Source: Anthracocystis setariae
Taxonomy: Eukaryota; Basidiomycota; Ustilaginomycetes; Ustilaginales; Ustilaginaceae
Direction: 5' to 3'
Length of the DNA stretch: 64,000 nt
Assembly: GCA_928724745.1 (NCBI GenBank)
Contig: CAKMXJ010000005.1
Span: 124,001 to 188,000 of the forward strand
Made by a program: the position numbers and the translations under genes. The notes below the pieces were generated by a model, which was given only the letters and a program-made list of their open reading frames with translations, did no database searches and was not told the origin of the DNA. This document shows positions 9,159-17,609 of this stretch, piece after piece (within the stretch, counting starts at the first letter, position 1; the number at the start of each line of letters is the position of its first letter).

Positions 9159-9482
9159 GCTCCCGGGAGCCTGGTCGTGTACGTGTCCGGGGTCATTAGG
9201 ACCCCGGGAGTGAAAATGAAAATGTGTCCGCACCGAACCCCTGAGTGCTGTGTGTGTGTGTGATTGAGGAACGTTCTGTCCTTCGGGTGAGAATGGAGAG
9301 GTGAGGACTAACCCTGGACGTAAAACGCCGGTCGGGGTGAGCTGTTCCCGACGTGTACCTTGTGTCCCGGGCGGGGGGGGTATTGTCACACCCCGTCCGA
9401 GGGTCACTTCAGGAGGGGGTCGCGGGAACGGCCGACGACGTGCCAGCCTGCCCATTCGGGACTGTGCGGTGGCAGCCGGGAG
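9159..9482. other. Spacer between the two convergent frames of gypsy-2
   Basis: Noncoding as far as I can see. It contains a short TG run near 9251-9262 and a G-rich tract (GGGCGGGGGGGG) immediately before TATTGTCACACCCC around 9370-9404. On the plus strand that pair resembles a polypurine tract followed by an LTR start, but no second copy is found in the window. Confidence 0.5.
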
Positions 9483-12400
9483 TCAGTAGCCCGGGGGGTC
9501 CTCCTGGCTCCCGGGTTGTCGCTCATGGAACTCCCGCAGTAATTCTTGGCTGTTCTCAAGATGAACTGCTGGCTCCCAGGTAGGTTGGGCGTACCCGACC
9601 CATTTCACCCGGTACTGCCGTCCCCGGCGCGTCTCCCGGGAAGCAAGGATGCCTTCAACCTCAAAATCTTGTCGGTCGTCCTCCAGGCGCCGGGATGTCG
9701 GAGCATGCTCAGAGGGCCGGGTATCCCGGGAGTATGGTTCCAGGAGACTGACGTGAAATACCGGATGAATTTTCCAGGCGGGCGGGAGGTCCAGCTTGTA
9801 GGCCCGGGGGCCTATTGCCTGGAGGATGCGGAACGGTCCCGCTAACGGGTTCCCTAACTTCCGGGACGGTCGGTCCTGTCGGAGGTGCCGGGTGCGGAGC
9901 AATACCATTTCACCCCCGGAAAAAGACCGGTCCATCCTGGAACGGTTCGCGTATTTTGACATGGCCAGGGAGGCCCGGCCAATGTTGGCCTGGCATTGGT
10001 GAAGGAGTTGCTGGAAAGAAGATTGGGAAGGTGGTACACCGCCCGGGGACAGCGCTGGTGAGCCGGGAAGGGTGCGCGGGGTGAACCCAAACAGGGGAAG
10101 GGTGGCCGGGAGCCCGGTCGTGGCTGACGCCCGATTGTTGAGGGTAAGCTGAGCGTAGGGCAACCAGGCGGCCCAGTCGTCTTGTTGATAATTGATGTAG
10201 AAACGGAGGAAAACCTCTAAGTTTTGGTTAACCCGCTCAGTTTGGCCATCGGTTTGTGGATGATAGGCCGTTGAGAGGGCCGGGGTGGTCCCGAGGGCGG
10301 TTAATATGTCTTTCCATAAAGACGCTATGAAGGTGCGCCCCCGGTCCGAGACGATGGTGTCGGGCAGGCCGAAATAGGCGAAGACGCGGGAGAATAGCAT
10401 GTGGGCAAGATCTTTGGCTGTATTGGACTTCCGAGCCGGGAGGAAAAGCGAGTATTTAGTGAGACGATCGACGACAACGAGGACAGAGTCGAACGTGAGT
10501 CCACCGGACCGGGAAGGCGGGAGACCTTCGATATGGTCCATTGTGATGGTCCCGAAGGGCCGGGAAGGGGCTTCAAGCGGGAGCAGCAGTCCGTAAGGCT
10601 TGTGCCGAGGCGCTTTAGCGCGCTTACATGCTCCACAGGTCCGGACGTACTCCGCGACATCGTGCTTGAGATTTGGCCAGGAGTGGTGACGGCGGACCAG
10701 TTCCAGTGTAGCGGCTACTCCCGGGTGTCCCGCTGTCGGGTGGTCGTGATAACGTTCTAGGATTTGTTTAACTTCGGCGGGAGACACGGGATCGGTCGGG
10801 AGAGGGTCGGGGTCCGGGGCAGCGTCCGATATCCGGTGCGCGGCCGGGGGCCGTTGCCCCGCAAGCCCGGAGTCTTGGAACAGGTAAGGGGGTAGTAGGA
10901 CCGCAACGTTGGCGGGGTCATGCTGATGATTGGTAGTGATGGTGTTGGGATGCCCATCGGAGCGCCGGGACAGAGCGTCTGGGCGAGTAGCCTGGGTCCC
11001 GGGTCGGTACGTAATGGTAAACGTGAACTCCCCGAGAGCCATGCTCCACCGGGCCTGTCGCCTGTTCAGTTGCCGTTTCGTCTGAAAATATTGGAGGGCC
11101 TGGTGGTCGGTAAGCACCTCGAACGGCTCCTGGAGCCCGTGGAGATAGTGTCTCCATTCCTGCAACGCGTCCACAATGGCTAGGAGCTCCTTATCGTGTA
11201 TTTCGTAATTGCGCTCTGCGGGCTGCATCTTCCGCGACCAATAGGCTACCGGGTGGAGCCGGTGGGTCGAGGGCCGGGGTACGGCCTTGGGGTCGGTCCC
11301 CGGGATGGCGTACCACTGTGAGAGTACGGCGGCCACGACGTAATCGCTAGCATCTGTTTCAATCACTGTGAGCCGGGAGGGTTCGAAGTGTTGTAGGATT
11401 GGAGCGGTAGTGAAGGCTCCTTTAAGACGGGTGAACGCCTCCCGCTCCCGAGGCTCCAAGTTGATCTTACCGGCGGCTTTGTTCTTGAGCCGATCGGTGA
11501 GTGGGGACGCCACCCGGGAGTAGTGCCGGATGAAACGACGATAGAAGTTGGCAAATCCTAGGAAAACCTGGATGTCCCGGATGGTGACCGGTTCTGGCCA
11601 GGACGTCACCGCATCCACCTTACCGGGGTCCATGCTGATCCCCCCGGGACTGACCCGGTACCCGAGGAATTCGACAGACGAGGTCCTGAAGTCGCATTTT
11701 TCCGGGGCACAGTACAACTTGTGGTCCCGGAGGCGCCTTAACACCTCCCGGACGTGAGAGGTGTGTTCCGCGGGGTCGGCCGAGAAAATGAGGATGTCAT
11801 CCAAATACACTATTACCGTGACGTCCAAGAGGTCGTGGAGGACGTGGTTCATAAGACGCTGGAAGGTAGACGGGGCGTTACATAGTCCAAAGGGCATAAC
11901 TAAGTACTCATAGCTCCCGTACCTGGTCCGGAAGGCTGTTTTCCATTCGTCGCCCTCCGCGATGCGAACAAGATTGTAGGCTCCTTTAAGATCCAATTTT
12001 GTGTAAATCCTAGCCCGGGAGAGGCAGTCCAGGTGCTCGGAGATCAAGGGAATCGGGTACTTGTCTTTGACGGTGATGCTGTTGAGGGCCCGGTAGTCGA
12101 CGCAAAGGCGGAGCTTGCCATCTTTCTTCGGGACGAAGATGATAGGGGCGGCTGCCGGGCTCTTGGATGGCCGGATGAATCCTATCTCGAGCATCTTATC
12201 AAGATAGGTCTTAAGTTCCTCCATTTCCCTCCCGGAGAGGGAGTATAGCGCGCCATGCGGGATCTGAGCTCCGGGGAGGAGGTTAATATGGTGGTCGTGG
12301 GGCCGGCGAGGCGGAAGCACGTCGGCGTTGGCCTCATCGAACACGTCCGAAAAGTCCCGGTACTCTTCCGGAAGGCCTGGGGCCCGGGATGGCTCCAAGG

Positions 12401-13292
12401 AGCTGGGGTGGATAGCAAAACAGTTCTCCCCCGGGACGGGATCCTGTCCATTGGTAAGCAGCGGGGGGCCGGTAGGTTGAACCGGGGTGGTGGCATAACC
12501 CCCTCCTCCCGGGAGTGGGAAGTGCATGGTTTGGGTTTGATAATTGAGTACCGGTTCGGTCTTCTCAATCCAATCCATTCCTAGGATGATATCATAATCG
12601 GAGATGCGGGGTGCGACGTAGAATTGATGACTCGGGGTAACCGGGACGCCCGCGAGGCTGACCGATGCCCGGATAGTGTGGGTGATATCCTCTGAGCGGG
12701 AATCGAAGGTTGCTGTGCGCACCGGGGCCCGGAGGGCCTCCGGGACGCCCACCTCCCGATCCAGCATGGCCCTGTCCACAAAAGAAGCGGTGGCGCCCCC
12801 GTCGATTAGGGCCCGGGCACGGCACCCGGCCAGCGTGACCCAGCACTCGTACACCGGGATGCTGGGGTGTCGGTGCACCCGGATGGTGTCCCCGCTGATC
12901 ACCGGCTCGGCGGGGGGGATGAGGGCCGCTACATGGCTCCTGAGATCCACGAGTCCCGGGTCCTGGCGAAGTTGGGCGATGTTGGCCCTCACCGGGAGAG
13001 TCTGAGGGTGGTCGGTGGACTCGGGGTCCCACTCCGGGTCATAGGAAAGGACGGAGCGGTCATCGGGTAGGTCAGCCTCGCCGTTGGTAGGTGTGGCTTC
13101 GTCCTCACCGGACCACTGGGTCTCCGGGACGTCCGGGACCAGGGGTTGGACCAGAAGCTCGCCGTTGGCGGGGTCCAGGATGGCCACGTTGGCCCGGAGG
13201 GGCCAAGTCTGGGCGGCCTTGGGGCAGTCCCGGACTGCGTGAGGGCCCCCGCACCCGTAGCAGAGGTTGTTTTCCCGACGGTACTTGCGGAC
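9483..13292 (-). CDS. pol: gypsy-2 pol with zinc knuckle, protease, RT, RNase H, integrase and chromodomain
   Basis: Open in the same frame as gag after one TAG at 13295-13293, 1269 residues. The first residues after the TAG hold a CCHC knuckle (CYGCGGPHAVRDC), which normally belongs to Gag. Numbered from the GTG at 13187: protease with DGGA at 129-132 (usual D-S/T-G-A); reverse transcriptase with KLDLKGAYN, MPFGLCNAPSTF and an intact YLDD at 461-464; RNase H starting at TDAS; integrase with HHCC finger (HPGV...H...CGACK) and DDE core (MDHIEG, SDRG, TERVNQ); then a chromodomain (FEVEGILASR...YRVKWVGY...TWEP) at the C-terminus, which in this class targets integration to heterochromatin. Coding is intact downstream of the TAG. 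Confidence 0.92.
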   Translation of the reverse strand, partial: VRKYRRENNLCYGCGGPHAVRDCPKAAQTWPLRANVAILDPANGELLVQPLVPDVPETQWSGEDEATPTNGEADLPDDRSVLSYDPEWDPESTDHPQTLPVRANIAQLRQDPGLVDLRSHVAALIPPAEPVISGDTIRVHRHPSIPVYECWVTLAGCRARALIDGGATASFVDRAMLDREVGVPEALRAPVRTATFDSRSEDITHTIRASVSLAGVPVTPSHQFYVAPRISDYDIILGMDWIEKTEPVLNYQTQTMHFPLPGGGGYATTPVQPTGPPLLTNGQDPVPGENCFAIHPSSLEPSRAPGLPEEYRDFSDVFDEANADVLPPRRPHDHHINLLPGAQIPHGALYSLSGREMEELKTYLDKMLEIGFIRPSKSPAAAPIIFVPKKDGKLRLCVDYRALNSITVKDKYPIPLISEHLDCLSRARIYTKLDLKGAYNLVRIAEGDEWKTAFRTRYGSYEYLVMPFGLCNAPSTFQRLMNHVLHDLLDVTVIVYLDDILIFSADPAEHTSHVREVLRRLRDHKLYCAPEKCDFRTSSVEFLGYRVSPGGISMDPGKVDAVTSWPEPVTIRDIQVFLGFANFYRRFIRHYSRVASPLTDRLKNKAAGKINLEPREREAFTRLKGAFTTAPILQHFEPSRLTVIETDASDYVVAAVLSQWYAIPGTDPKAVPRPSTHRLHPVAYWSRKMQPAERNYEIHDKELLAIVDALQEWRHYLHGLQEPFEVLTDHQALQYFQTKRQLNRRQARWSMALGEFTFTITYRPGTQATRPDALSRRSDGHPNTITTNHQHDPANVAVLLPPYLFQDSGLAGQRPPAAHRISDAAPDPDPLPTDPVSPAEVKQILERYHDHPTAGHPGVAATLELVRRHHSWPNLKHDVAEYVRTCGACKRAKAPRHKPYGLLLPLEAPSRPFGTITMDHIEGLPPSRSGGLTFDSVLVVVDRLTKYSLFLPARKSNTAKDLAHMLFSRVFAYFGLPDTIVSDRGRTFIASLWKDILTALGTTPALSTAYHPQTDGQTERVNQNLEVFLRFYINYQQDDWAAWLPYAQLTLNNRASATTGLPATLPLFGFTPRTLPGSPALSPGGVPPSQSSFQQLLHQCQANIGRASLAMSKYANRSRMDRSFSGGEMVLLRTRHLRQDRPSRKLGNPLAGPFRILQAIGPRAYKLDLPPAWKIHPVFHVSLLEPYSRDTRPSEHAPTSRRLEDDRQDFEVEGILASRETRRGRQYRVKWVGYAQPTWEPAVHLENSQELLREFHERQPGSQEDPPGY

Positions 13293-14369
13293 CTAGTCGG
13301 GAAGCTCCCGGCTGGCCAGCCCGGGGCGGGGCGGATCACCCCGCTTGTTGGGGGCCTTGCGACGGGGTACCGTCGAATTGGGTGAGCGACCGCCCCGAAG
13401 TTCGGGGCGGCGTTCCGGGCAACCCGGGGTGTCCGAGTGACCCGGGGTCACCAAGCCGATTTCGTACATTCGCTGCTCGGTTCGGATAGCGGTGTCGATG
13501 TACTCGTGCAGGTCGTAGGTCTCCACGTGGAGGAGCTTCTGCCGGAGGCTCTCCCGGAGGCTAAGCTGGAAAGTCGTCAGCAATTGCTGATTATCGGTAG
13601 CGTTAGCCTTAGTGGCTAGGGCCAAGAACTCGGCGGCGTGAGCGCTGACGCTTCCCGATTGACGCAGCCGCTGGAGCTTGACCCGGGCGGTGTGTCCCGG
13701 GTTAGGATCCCCGTAGGTGCGGCGGAGATCGGCGCAGAACGTGTCCCACTTGTGGAACAGGTTGATTTCCGGGCGGGCCTGGCGCAGGTTGCGGAGCCGC
13801 TCCCGGGGTACACCCGAGATATGGGCTAGGGCCCATAAGACACGGCGGGGGTCGGAGGGGAAGCGTGCCGGGTTAAGATCGAAATGGAGGGTGCATTGTT
13901 CGATGAAAGCCTCCAGCTCGTCGCGCTTACCGTCCCAGGAGGGGGCGGCAACGCTAACTTCCGGGGTCTTGACCCGGGAAGAATAGTCCTCCGTAAGGTC
14001 CCAGTTGGGAGCCACGACGGGAGCTCCCTGGGGCACCGGCTGGGGATTGGACCCGCGCTCGCCCATAAGGCGAGTAGCGCGGGCGTACCTTTCCTCCGAG
14101 GTCTCGCGTTCCAGAGAGAGGTCTCCCGGGTGCTCCATGGGCGGGAGGCCCGGTTCTGCCGGGGTCGGGACGGCGGGGTCGGGGGCTCGGCCGCTGTTGA
14201 GCAGCCGGATCTGGTCGGCCAATCCTCCGACCAGGGCGGTTAGGCTCTGCACGGCGGCGACTAGCCCCTGGACGGGGTCGCCTCCTGAATCGGGACTTTC
14301 GGGGGTAGGGCTGCCCGAACTCATAACTGAGTCCGGGGAGCCGGGACGATGCTGGCTACGGGTTTGCAT
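13293..14369 (-). CDS. gag: gypsy-2 Gag, ending at an in-frame TAG before the zinc knuckle
   Basis: 358 residues starting MQTRSQHRPG. A variable proline/serine-rich N-terminus is followed by a retrotransposon Gag capsid domain (around residues 145-300, with WDGKRDELEAFIEQC, LRRTYGDPNPG and FLALATKANATDN). The frame stops at TAG (13295-13293, context GAC TAG GTC) and continues without interruption into pol in the same frame, with the CCHC knuckle just past the stop. Either the TAG is read through to make Gag-Pol, or a single mutation (for example from CAG) has disabled a formerly continuous gag-pol frame. Confidence 0.88.
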   Translation of the reverse strand: MQTRSQHRPGSPDSVMSSGSPTPESPDSGGDPVQGLVAAVQSLTALVGGLADQIRLLNSGRAPDPAVPTPAEPGLPPMEHPGDLSLERETSEERYARATRLMGERGSNPQPVPQGAPVVAPNWDLTEDYSSRVKTPEVSVAAPSWDGKRDELEAFIEQCTLHFDLNPARFPSDPRRVLWALAHISGVPRERLRNLRQARPEINLFHKWDTFCADLRRTYGDPNPGHTARVKLQRLRQSGSVSAHAAEFLALATKANATDNQQLLTTFQLSLRESLRQKLLHVETYDLHEYIDTAIRTEQRMYEIGLVTPGHSDTPGCPERRPELRGGRSPNSTVPRRKAPNKRGDPPRPGLASRELPD

Positions 14370-14462
14370 GGTAGCTGGAGTCTCCGCGTTGATGGCAACG
14401 GGGAGGTCGATTGTAATGTTATGCTCCTGGGGTCTTAGAACCTTGGAACGTGGCGGTGCGTC

Positions 14463-14732
14463 TGTGTCGAGGCCAGGGGCGTGGTACCGGGTGTTGCTCC
14501 CGGGATCGTTGCCAAGATAGCGGAGCGGGTGAGCGGGAGATCGGGAGAAGGTCTGATATTTCCACCTACTAGAGTGAGTAAGCTAAAATACAATCGACGT
14601 CTGAACGTGAGTTAGTTGCAGGGAGGATCTTCGGTATGACTTCCGGGAGCCCCTCCCGGAGATTGCCGCAGTCCCCCCCTGGGCCCCGATTCCTAACATG
14701 GATCGGGAAAACCCCCTCCCGCTCGCGACACA
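14463..14732 (-). repeat. 5' LTR of gypsy-2 (270 bp, boundaries inferred)
   Basis: On the element strand it begins TGTGTCG at 14732 and ends CGACACA at 14463, a perfect 7-bp inverted terminal repeat. The outer boundary coincides with the loss of copia sequence. The partner LTR would lie left of base 1, so repeat identity cannot be checked here. The 93-bp leader to gag (14370-14462) shows no TGG-type tRNA primer site that I can recognise. Confidence 0.6.
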
Positions 14733-14733
14733 A

Positions 14734-17094
14734 TTATGTTCCTGCCCGGCACTGATGTTCATAACACATCTCCACCTGCGCTTCCTCATCCTCTTCTTCA
14801 GGGAATGCATCTGCATCTACCTCCTGAATGCCCAAAGTGCGCTCATCAAAGATAACATCTCTGGAATATGAAGTGCGCATGTTGAGAGGATTGCGCACCT
14901 TTGCGCCCTTGATCCCATCTTCAAAGCCTATGAAGATGAATGGTGCAGAGTGCGCATCAAGTTTCTTGCGCCGCTCTTCTGGGATGTGCACCCATGCGCG
15001 GCAACCAAAGGTGCGCGCGCAGCTGATGTCAGGCTTCTCCTTCTTGAGAACCTCATAGGGCGTCCCTCCCTTCAGCGCGCGCCTTGGTGTGCGCATCTTG
15101 ATCCATGCTGCATAGCGCAGCGCATCTCCCCAGAATGACTTGGGCATCTGCGCATGCATCAGCATGCTGCGCACCATATCCATGAGGGTCCGGTTGGTGC
15201 GCTCTGCCACTCCATTCTGCTGTGGAGTGTAGGGTGTAGTGCGCTCGTGCGCAATACCACAATGGCGCAAGTATTCCTGGAAAGGTGCATTCAGGTACTC
15301 TGAGCCATTGTCTGTGCGCAGCCTTCTTATCTGCGCACCATACTGCGTCTCTGCGTGCGCCTTGAAGTCCCTGAAGTGCGCAAGCGCTTCTGACTTGTTG
15401 CGCATCAGCGCAACCCAGGTTGCGCACGATGCATCATCTGTGAAAGTGATGGCGTACTCCTCTCCACTGATAGTTGCATCAGGGAGCTTGCCCATCACAT
15501 CACTGTGGATGAGTTCCAAAGGCGCAGTTGCGCGCCCCTGCCCAGGAGGGAATGGACTGCGCGCATGCTTGGCTGCAATGCAGGGCTTGCATGTGCGCAT
15601 GTCCTCCTCTTCTGCGCTATCCGCAATGTCCAGGCCGCGCACATGTTCCTGCGCACCTTTAATTGCCCTCTTGCTGATGTGTCCCAGGCGCTTGTGCCAC
15701 ACATCCATAGTTTCCCCTTTCTGCGCACCTTGGGCAGCATTTGCAGCTGCGCCAACAGCGCTGAAAGCCTGCGCAACCTGCGCACCAGAACCAATAGTTC
15801 TGAAGTCCTGTGCATTGTGCGCACCTGCGCAGATCTCAACTGCATTGATCCAGGTTGCATTGTTCCTGCGCACACCTGTGCAGATGAGATTGCCTGCGCA
15901 ATCCGTAATTGTTGCGCCGCACTTGGTGAGGCGCACCTCTGCGCCAAGGGCCTGCGCCCTATCCGCAGATAGTAGGTTGACCTTCAAGTCTGGAACATAC
16001 CAGACATCCCTGAGGTAAACCTCCCTGGTCTTTCCTGCGCCCAGATCTGCGCTTAACCAGATTTCTCCTTTTCCGCGCACGCGCAGGTGCGCACCATTCC
16101 CAATGACTACAGTGTCATCATATGGCTCCAGGGTCTTGAATGCGCCAATGCGCCCAGTCATGTGCGCAGTTGCACCGCTGTCCAGGATCCATCCTTCTTG
16201 GAAGTGCGCCATGCCAAGCGCAGCTGCAGTTAACCCTGCACCCTGCTGCGCACCCTGGCTTCCCGGCGTCCCACTTCCCTGGATGACTTCAGAAGTGCGC
16301 ACCTGCGCACGCTTCTTGCAATCCTTCTTAAAGTGACCCTGCTCCCCGCAGGTGTAGCACCTGCGTCTCCCTACGCTGTTGCCGCTGCGCACATTGTTGT
16401 GCGCAACCAACGCAGTTGACTGCTGAGGCAGTCCCTGATCTGCTGCGCGCAGTGTGCGCACTGCGCGGTCAAATACAGATCCATCCATGGTATCCTTACC
16501 ATCTGCGCGCTCCATGTGGTACCTGTTCAGTTCCACCTCCAGCGCAGCTGTCCAGGGGAGCAGCTCCTTGCGCGCGCCCCTGATCAGCGCAGTTGTTTTC
16601 TGAAGTGCGCTGACTTCAACCCCCACTGCAGCCAACTTGTCTGCAAGTGTAGTAATCTCTGCAACAAACCTGTCAAAGGATTCTGCGCCGCGCACTTGGT
16701 GCGCATTCCTGAGCGCCACTTGAAGCTGCTCAATGCGGCGCACCAAACCTTCCTGGAAGTGCGTCTTGAGTGCGCACCAGGCCTTGTGCGCATTCTCCTC
16801 ACCGCGCAGCATGTGGCGCAAGTGCGGCGCCACGCAGCTGCCAATGAGGGCAAGCGCAGAATTGTTTGCATCCTCCCATTCATCAAGTTTGCGCATCTGC
16901 GCATCAAGCGCATCTCCGCTGATAACCTTGATGTCTGTCTCCTGCGCAAAACCAGGGCGCACATAGTCGCCCTGCGCAGCTAGCCAGACCTTTCTTCCCT
17001 TGCGCATGAGCACATAGCGCATCTGCTCCGCCCACTCAAAGTATCCATCTCCTCCAGTAAGCTGAGGCAGCTGCGAGTACTTGTCCTTGTCCAT
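14734..17094 (-). CDS. copia Gag-protease-integrase polyprotein (truncated before RT)
   Basis: 786 residues from ATG 17094. Gag helical region with a CCHC knuckle at 246-259 (CYTCGEQGHFKKDC); aspartic protease with DSGA at 305-308; GAG-pre-integrase zinc region (WHKRLGH near 466-472, CKPC near 502-505); integrase core with aspartates near 532 and 595 and glutamate near 631 (SDVMG, TDNGSEY, NGVAERT). The order protease-integrase before RT is diagnostic of Ty1/copia. The frame closes with a TAA one base inside the junction with the gypsy-2 LTR, so RT is missing. The TAA itself lies on the copia side, so the copy may have been defective already. Confidence 0.9.
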   Translation of the reverse strand: MDKDKYSQLPQLTGGDGYFEWAEQMRYVLMRKGRKVWLAAQGDYVRPGFAQETDIKVISGDALDAQMRKLDEWEDANNSALALIGSCVAPHLRHMLRGEENAHKAWCALKTHFQEGLVRRIEQLQVALRNAHQVRGAESFDRFVAEITTLADKLAAVGVEVSALQKTTALIRGARKELLPWTAALEVELNRYHMERADGKDTMDGSVFDRAVRTLRAADQGLPQQSTALVAHNNVRSGNSVGRRRCYTCGEQGHFKKDCKKRAQVRTSEVIQGSGTPGSQGAQQGAGLTAAALGMAHFQEGWILDSGATAHMTGRIGAFKTLEPYDDTVVIGNGAHLRVRGKGEIWLSADLGAGKTREVYLRDVWYVPDLKVNLLSADRAQALGAEVRLTKCGATITDCAGNLICTGVRRNNATWINAVEICAGAHNAQDFRTIGSGAQVAQAFSAVGAAANAAQGAQKGETMDVWHKRLGHISKRAIKGAQEHVRGLDIADSAEEEDMRTCKPCIAAKHARSPFPPGQGRATAPLELIHSDVMGKLPDATISGEEYAITFTDDASCATWVALMRNKSEALAHFRDFKAHAETQYGAQIRRLRTDNGSEYLNAPFQEYLRHCGIAHERTTPYTPQQNGVAERTNRTLMDMVRSMLMHAQMPKSFWGDALRYAAWIKMRTPRRALKGGTPYEVLKKEKPDISCARTFGCRAWVHIPEERRKKLDAHSAPFIFIGFEDGIKGAKVRNPLNMRTSYSRDVIFDERTLGIQEVDADAFPEEEDEEAQVEMCYEHQCRAGT

Positions 17095-17100
17095 CTTGAA

Positions 17101-17165
17101 GTGCGTAAAGTGCGCAAGTGCGCAAGTGCGTAAAAGTGCGTAGTGCGTAAGTGCGCTGTGCGCAG
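17101..17165. repeat. GTGCGYAA-type degenerate tandem repeat in the copia leader
   Basis: About eight imperfect copies of GTGCGTAA, GTGCGCAA and GTGCGCT in a row between the copia start codon and its primer site. Confidence 0.7.
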
Positions 17166-17192
17166 TTCTTGATGTAAAGTGGGTGAGTTATG

Positions 17193-17215
17193 CGCGCGCA
17201 GTTGGGCTCATAACC
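17193..17215 (-). promoter_or_regulatory. copia primer binding site matching the initiator tRNA-Met anticodon arm
   Basis: The plus strand here ends GTTGGGCTCATAACC, which reads as the anticodon stem-loop of an initiator tRNA-Met (anticodon CAT), not as a tRNA 3' end. It abuts the LTR with no spacer. This is the half-tRNA priming arrangement known from Drosophila copia. Confidence 0.75.
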
Positions 17216-17355
17216 TGTTGCGCTTCTGAAAGTGCGCAATGAAGAAAGTATGAAGGTTTTAATTTCTGGGGGATTTTCCTGGCCCTTCCCGGCCGGGTTA
17301 TATATCTGTGATTTAGCTGGGTTACAAAAATTTTCCTTATGCGCGTCCTGCAACA
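17216..17355 (-). repeat. 5' LTR of the copia element (140 bp)
   Basis: On the element strand it begins TGTTGC and ends GCAACA, a perfect 6-bp inverted repeat, with the primer site directly inside. A TATA-like stretch (ATATATAA) lies near 17300. The partner LTR is outside the window. Confidence 0.82.
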
Positions 17356-17366
17356 GATTGTCGACC

Positions 17367-17382
17367 GGGGGGGGGGGGGGGG
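17367..17382. repeat. G16 homopolymer
   Basis: Sixteen consecutive G flanked by GTCGACC and GGCCGAC, 11 bp outside the copia LTR. Confidence 0.85.
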
Positions 17383-17565
17383 CCGACCAAGATGCGTGCT
17401 CGTGATCCAGTCGCAAACGAGATATCTGCTAAGCGCTCGCCCAACTACTCATCACACAAACGCGCGCGCACACAGAGACCCTTGCATTCCTGCACGGTCC
17501 AATCATGATTGGTTTGTGTGATTCACATTTCATTGAATTCTGCTTCATCAGACCGGCATCGTCAT

Positions 17566-17566
<1 letters not shown>

Positions 17567-17602
<36 letters not shown>
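17567..17602. repeat. (CT)18 microsatellite
   Basis: Uninterrupted CT dinucleotide run. Confidence 0.95.

Positions 17603-17609
<7 letters not shown>

Larger units (their letters stand above)
1..14732 (-). mobile_element. Ty3/gypsy chromovirus gypsy-2, left end outside window, interrupted by gypsy-1
   Basis: A CCCGGG-rich LTR retrotransposon transcribed leftward. Reading from its 5' end at 14732 it has an LTR (14463-14732), gag, a pol with protease, reverse transcriptase, RNase H, integrase and chromodomain ending at 9483, and then a long open frame on the opposite strand (9158 back to beyond base 1). That last frame is interrupted by gypsy-1 (307-7621). The 3' LTR is not seen and would lie left of the window. 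The right boundary falls exactly where a copia pol frame stops, so this element inserted into the copia element. I assign the left part (1-306 and 7626-9482) to the same element mainly because the CCCGGG word bias continues through it; this is inference. Confidence 0.7.
14733..17355 (-). mobile_element. Ty1/copia retrotransposon, 5' half (truncated by gypsy-2)
   Basis: Contains the 5' LTR (17216-17355), primer site, leader and a Gag-protease-integrase frame. The reverse transcriptase and RNase H half and the 3' LTR are absent and presumably lie beyond the left edge, on the other side of gypsy-2. The sequence is saturated with the word TGCGCA and its relatives. Confidence 0.88.

Noticed and set aside
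7548..9455. 635-codon minus-strand frame opposite the CxxC protein, in the gag-pol direction
   Set aside because: Low-complexity Gly/Pro/Arg translation without motifs. It runs into the gypsy-1 LTR. The plus strand has ordered cysteine motifs, repeats and an acidic tail. I keep some doubt because GC-rich DNA is open in many frames.
14553..14567. TGGAAATATCAGACC on the minus strand as gypsy-2 primer site
   Set aside because: Would place the LTR end without CA or an inverted repeat; the 7-bp TGTGTCG/CGACACA pair at 14732/14463 is a better boundary.
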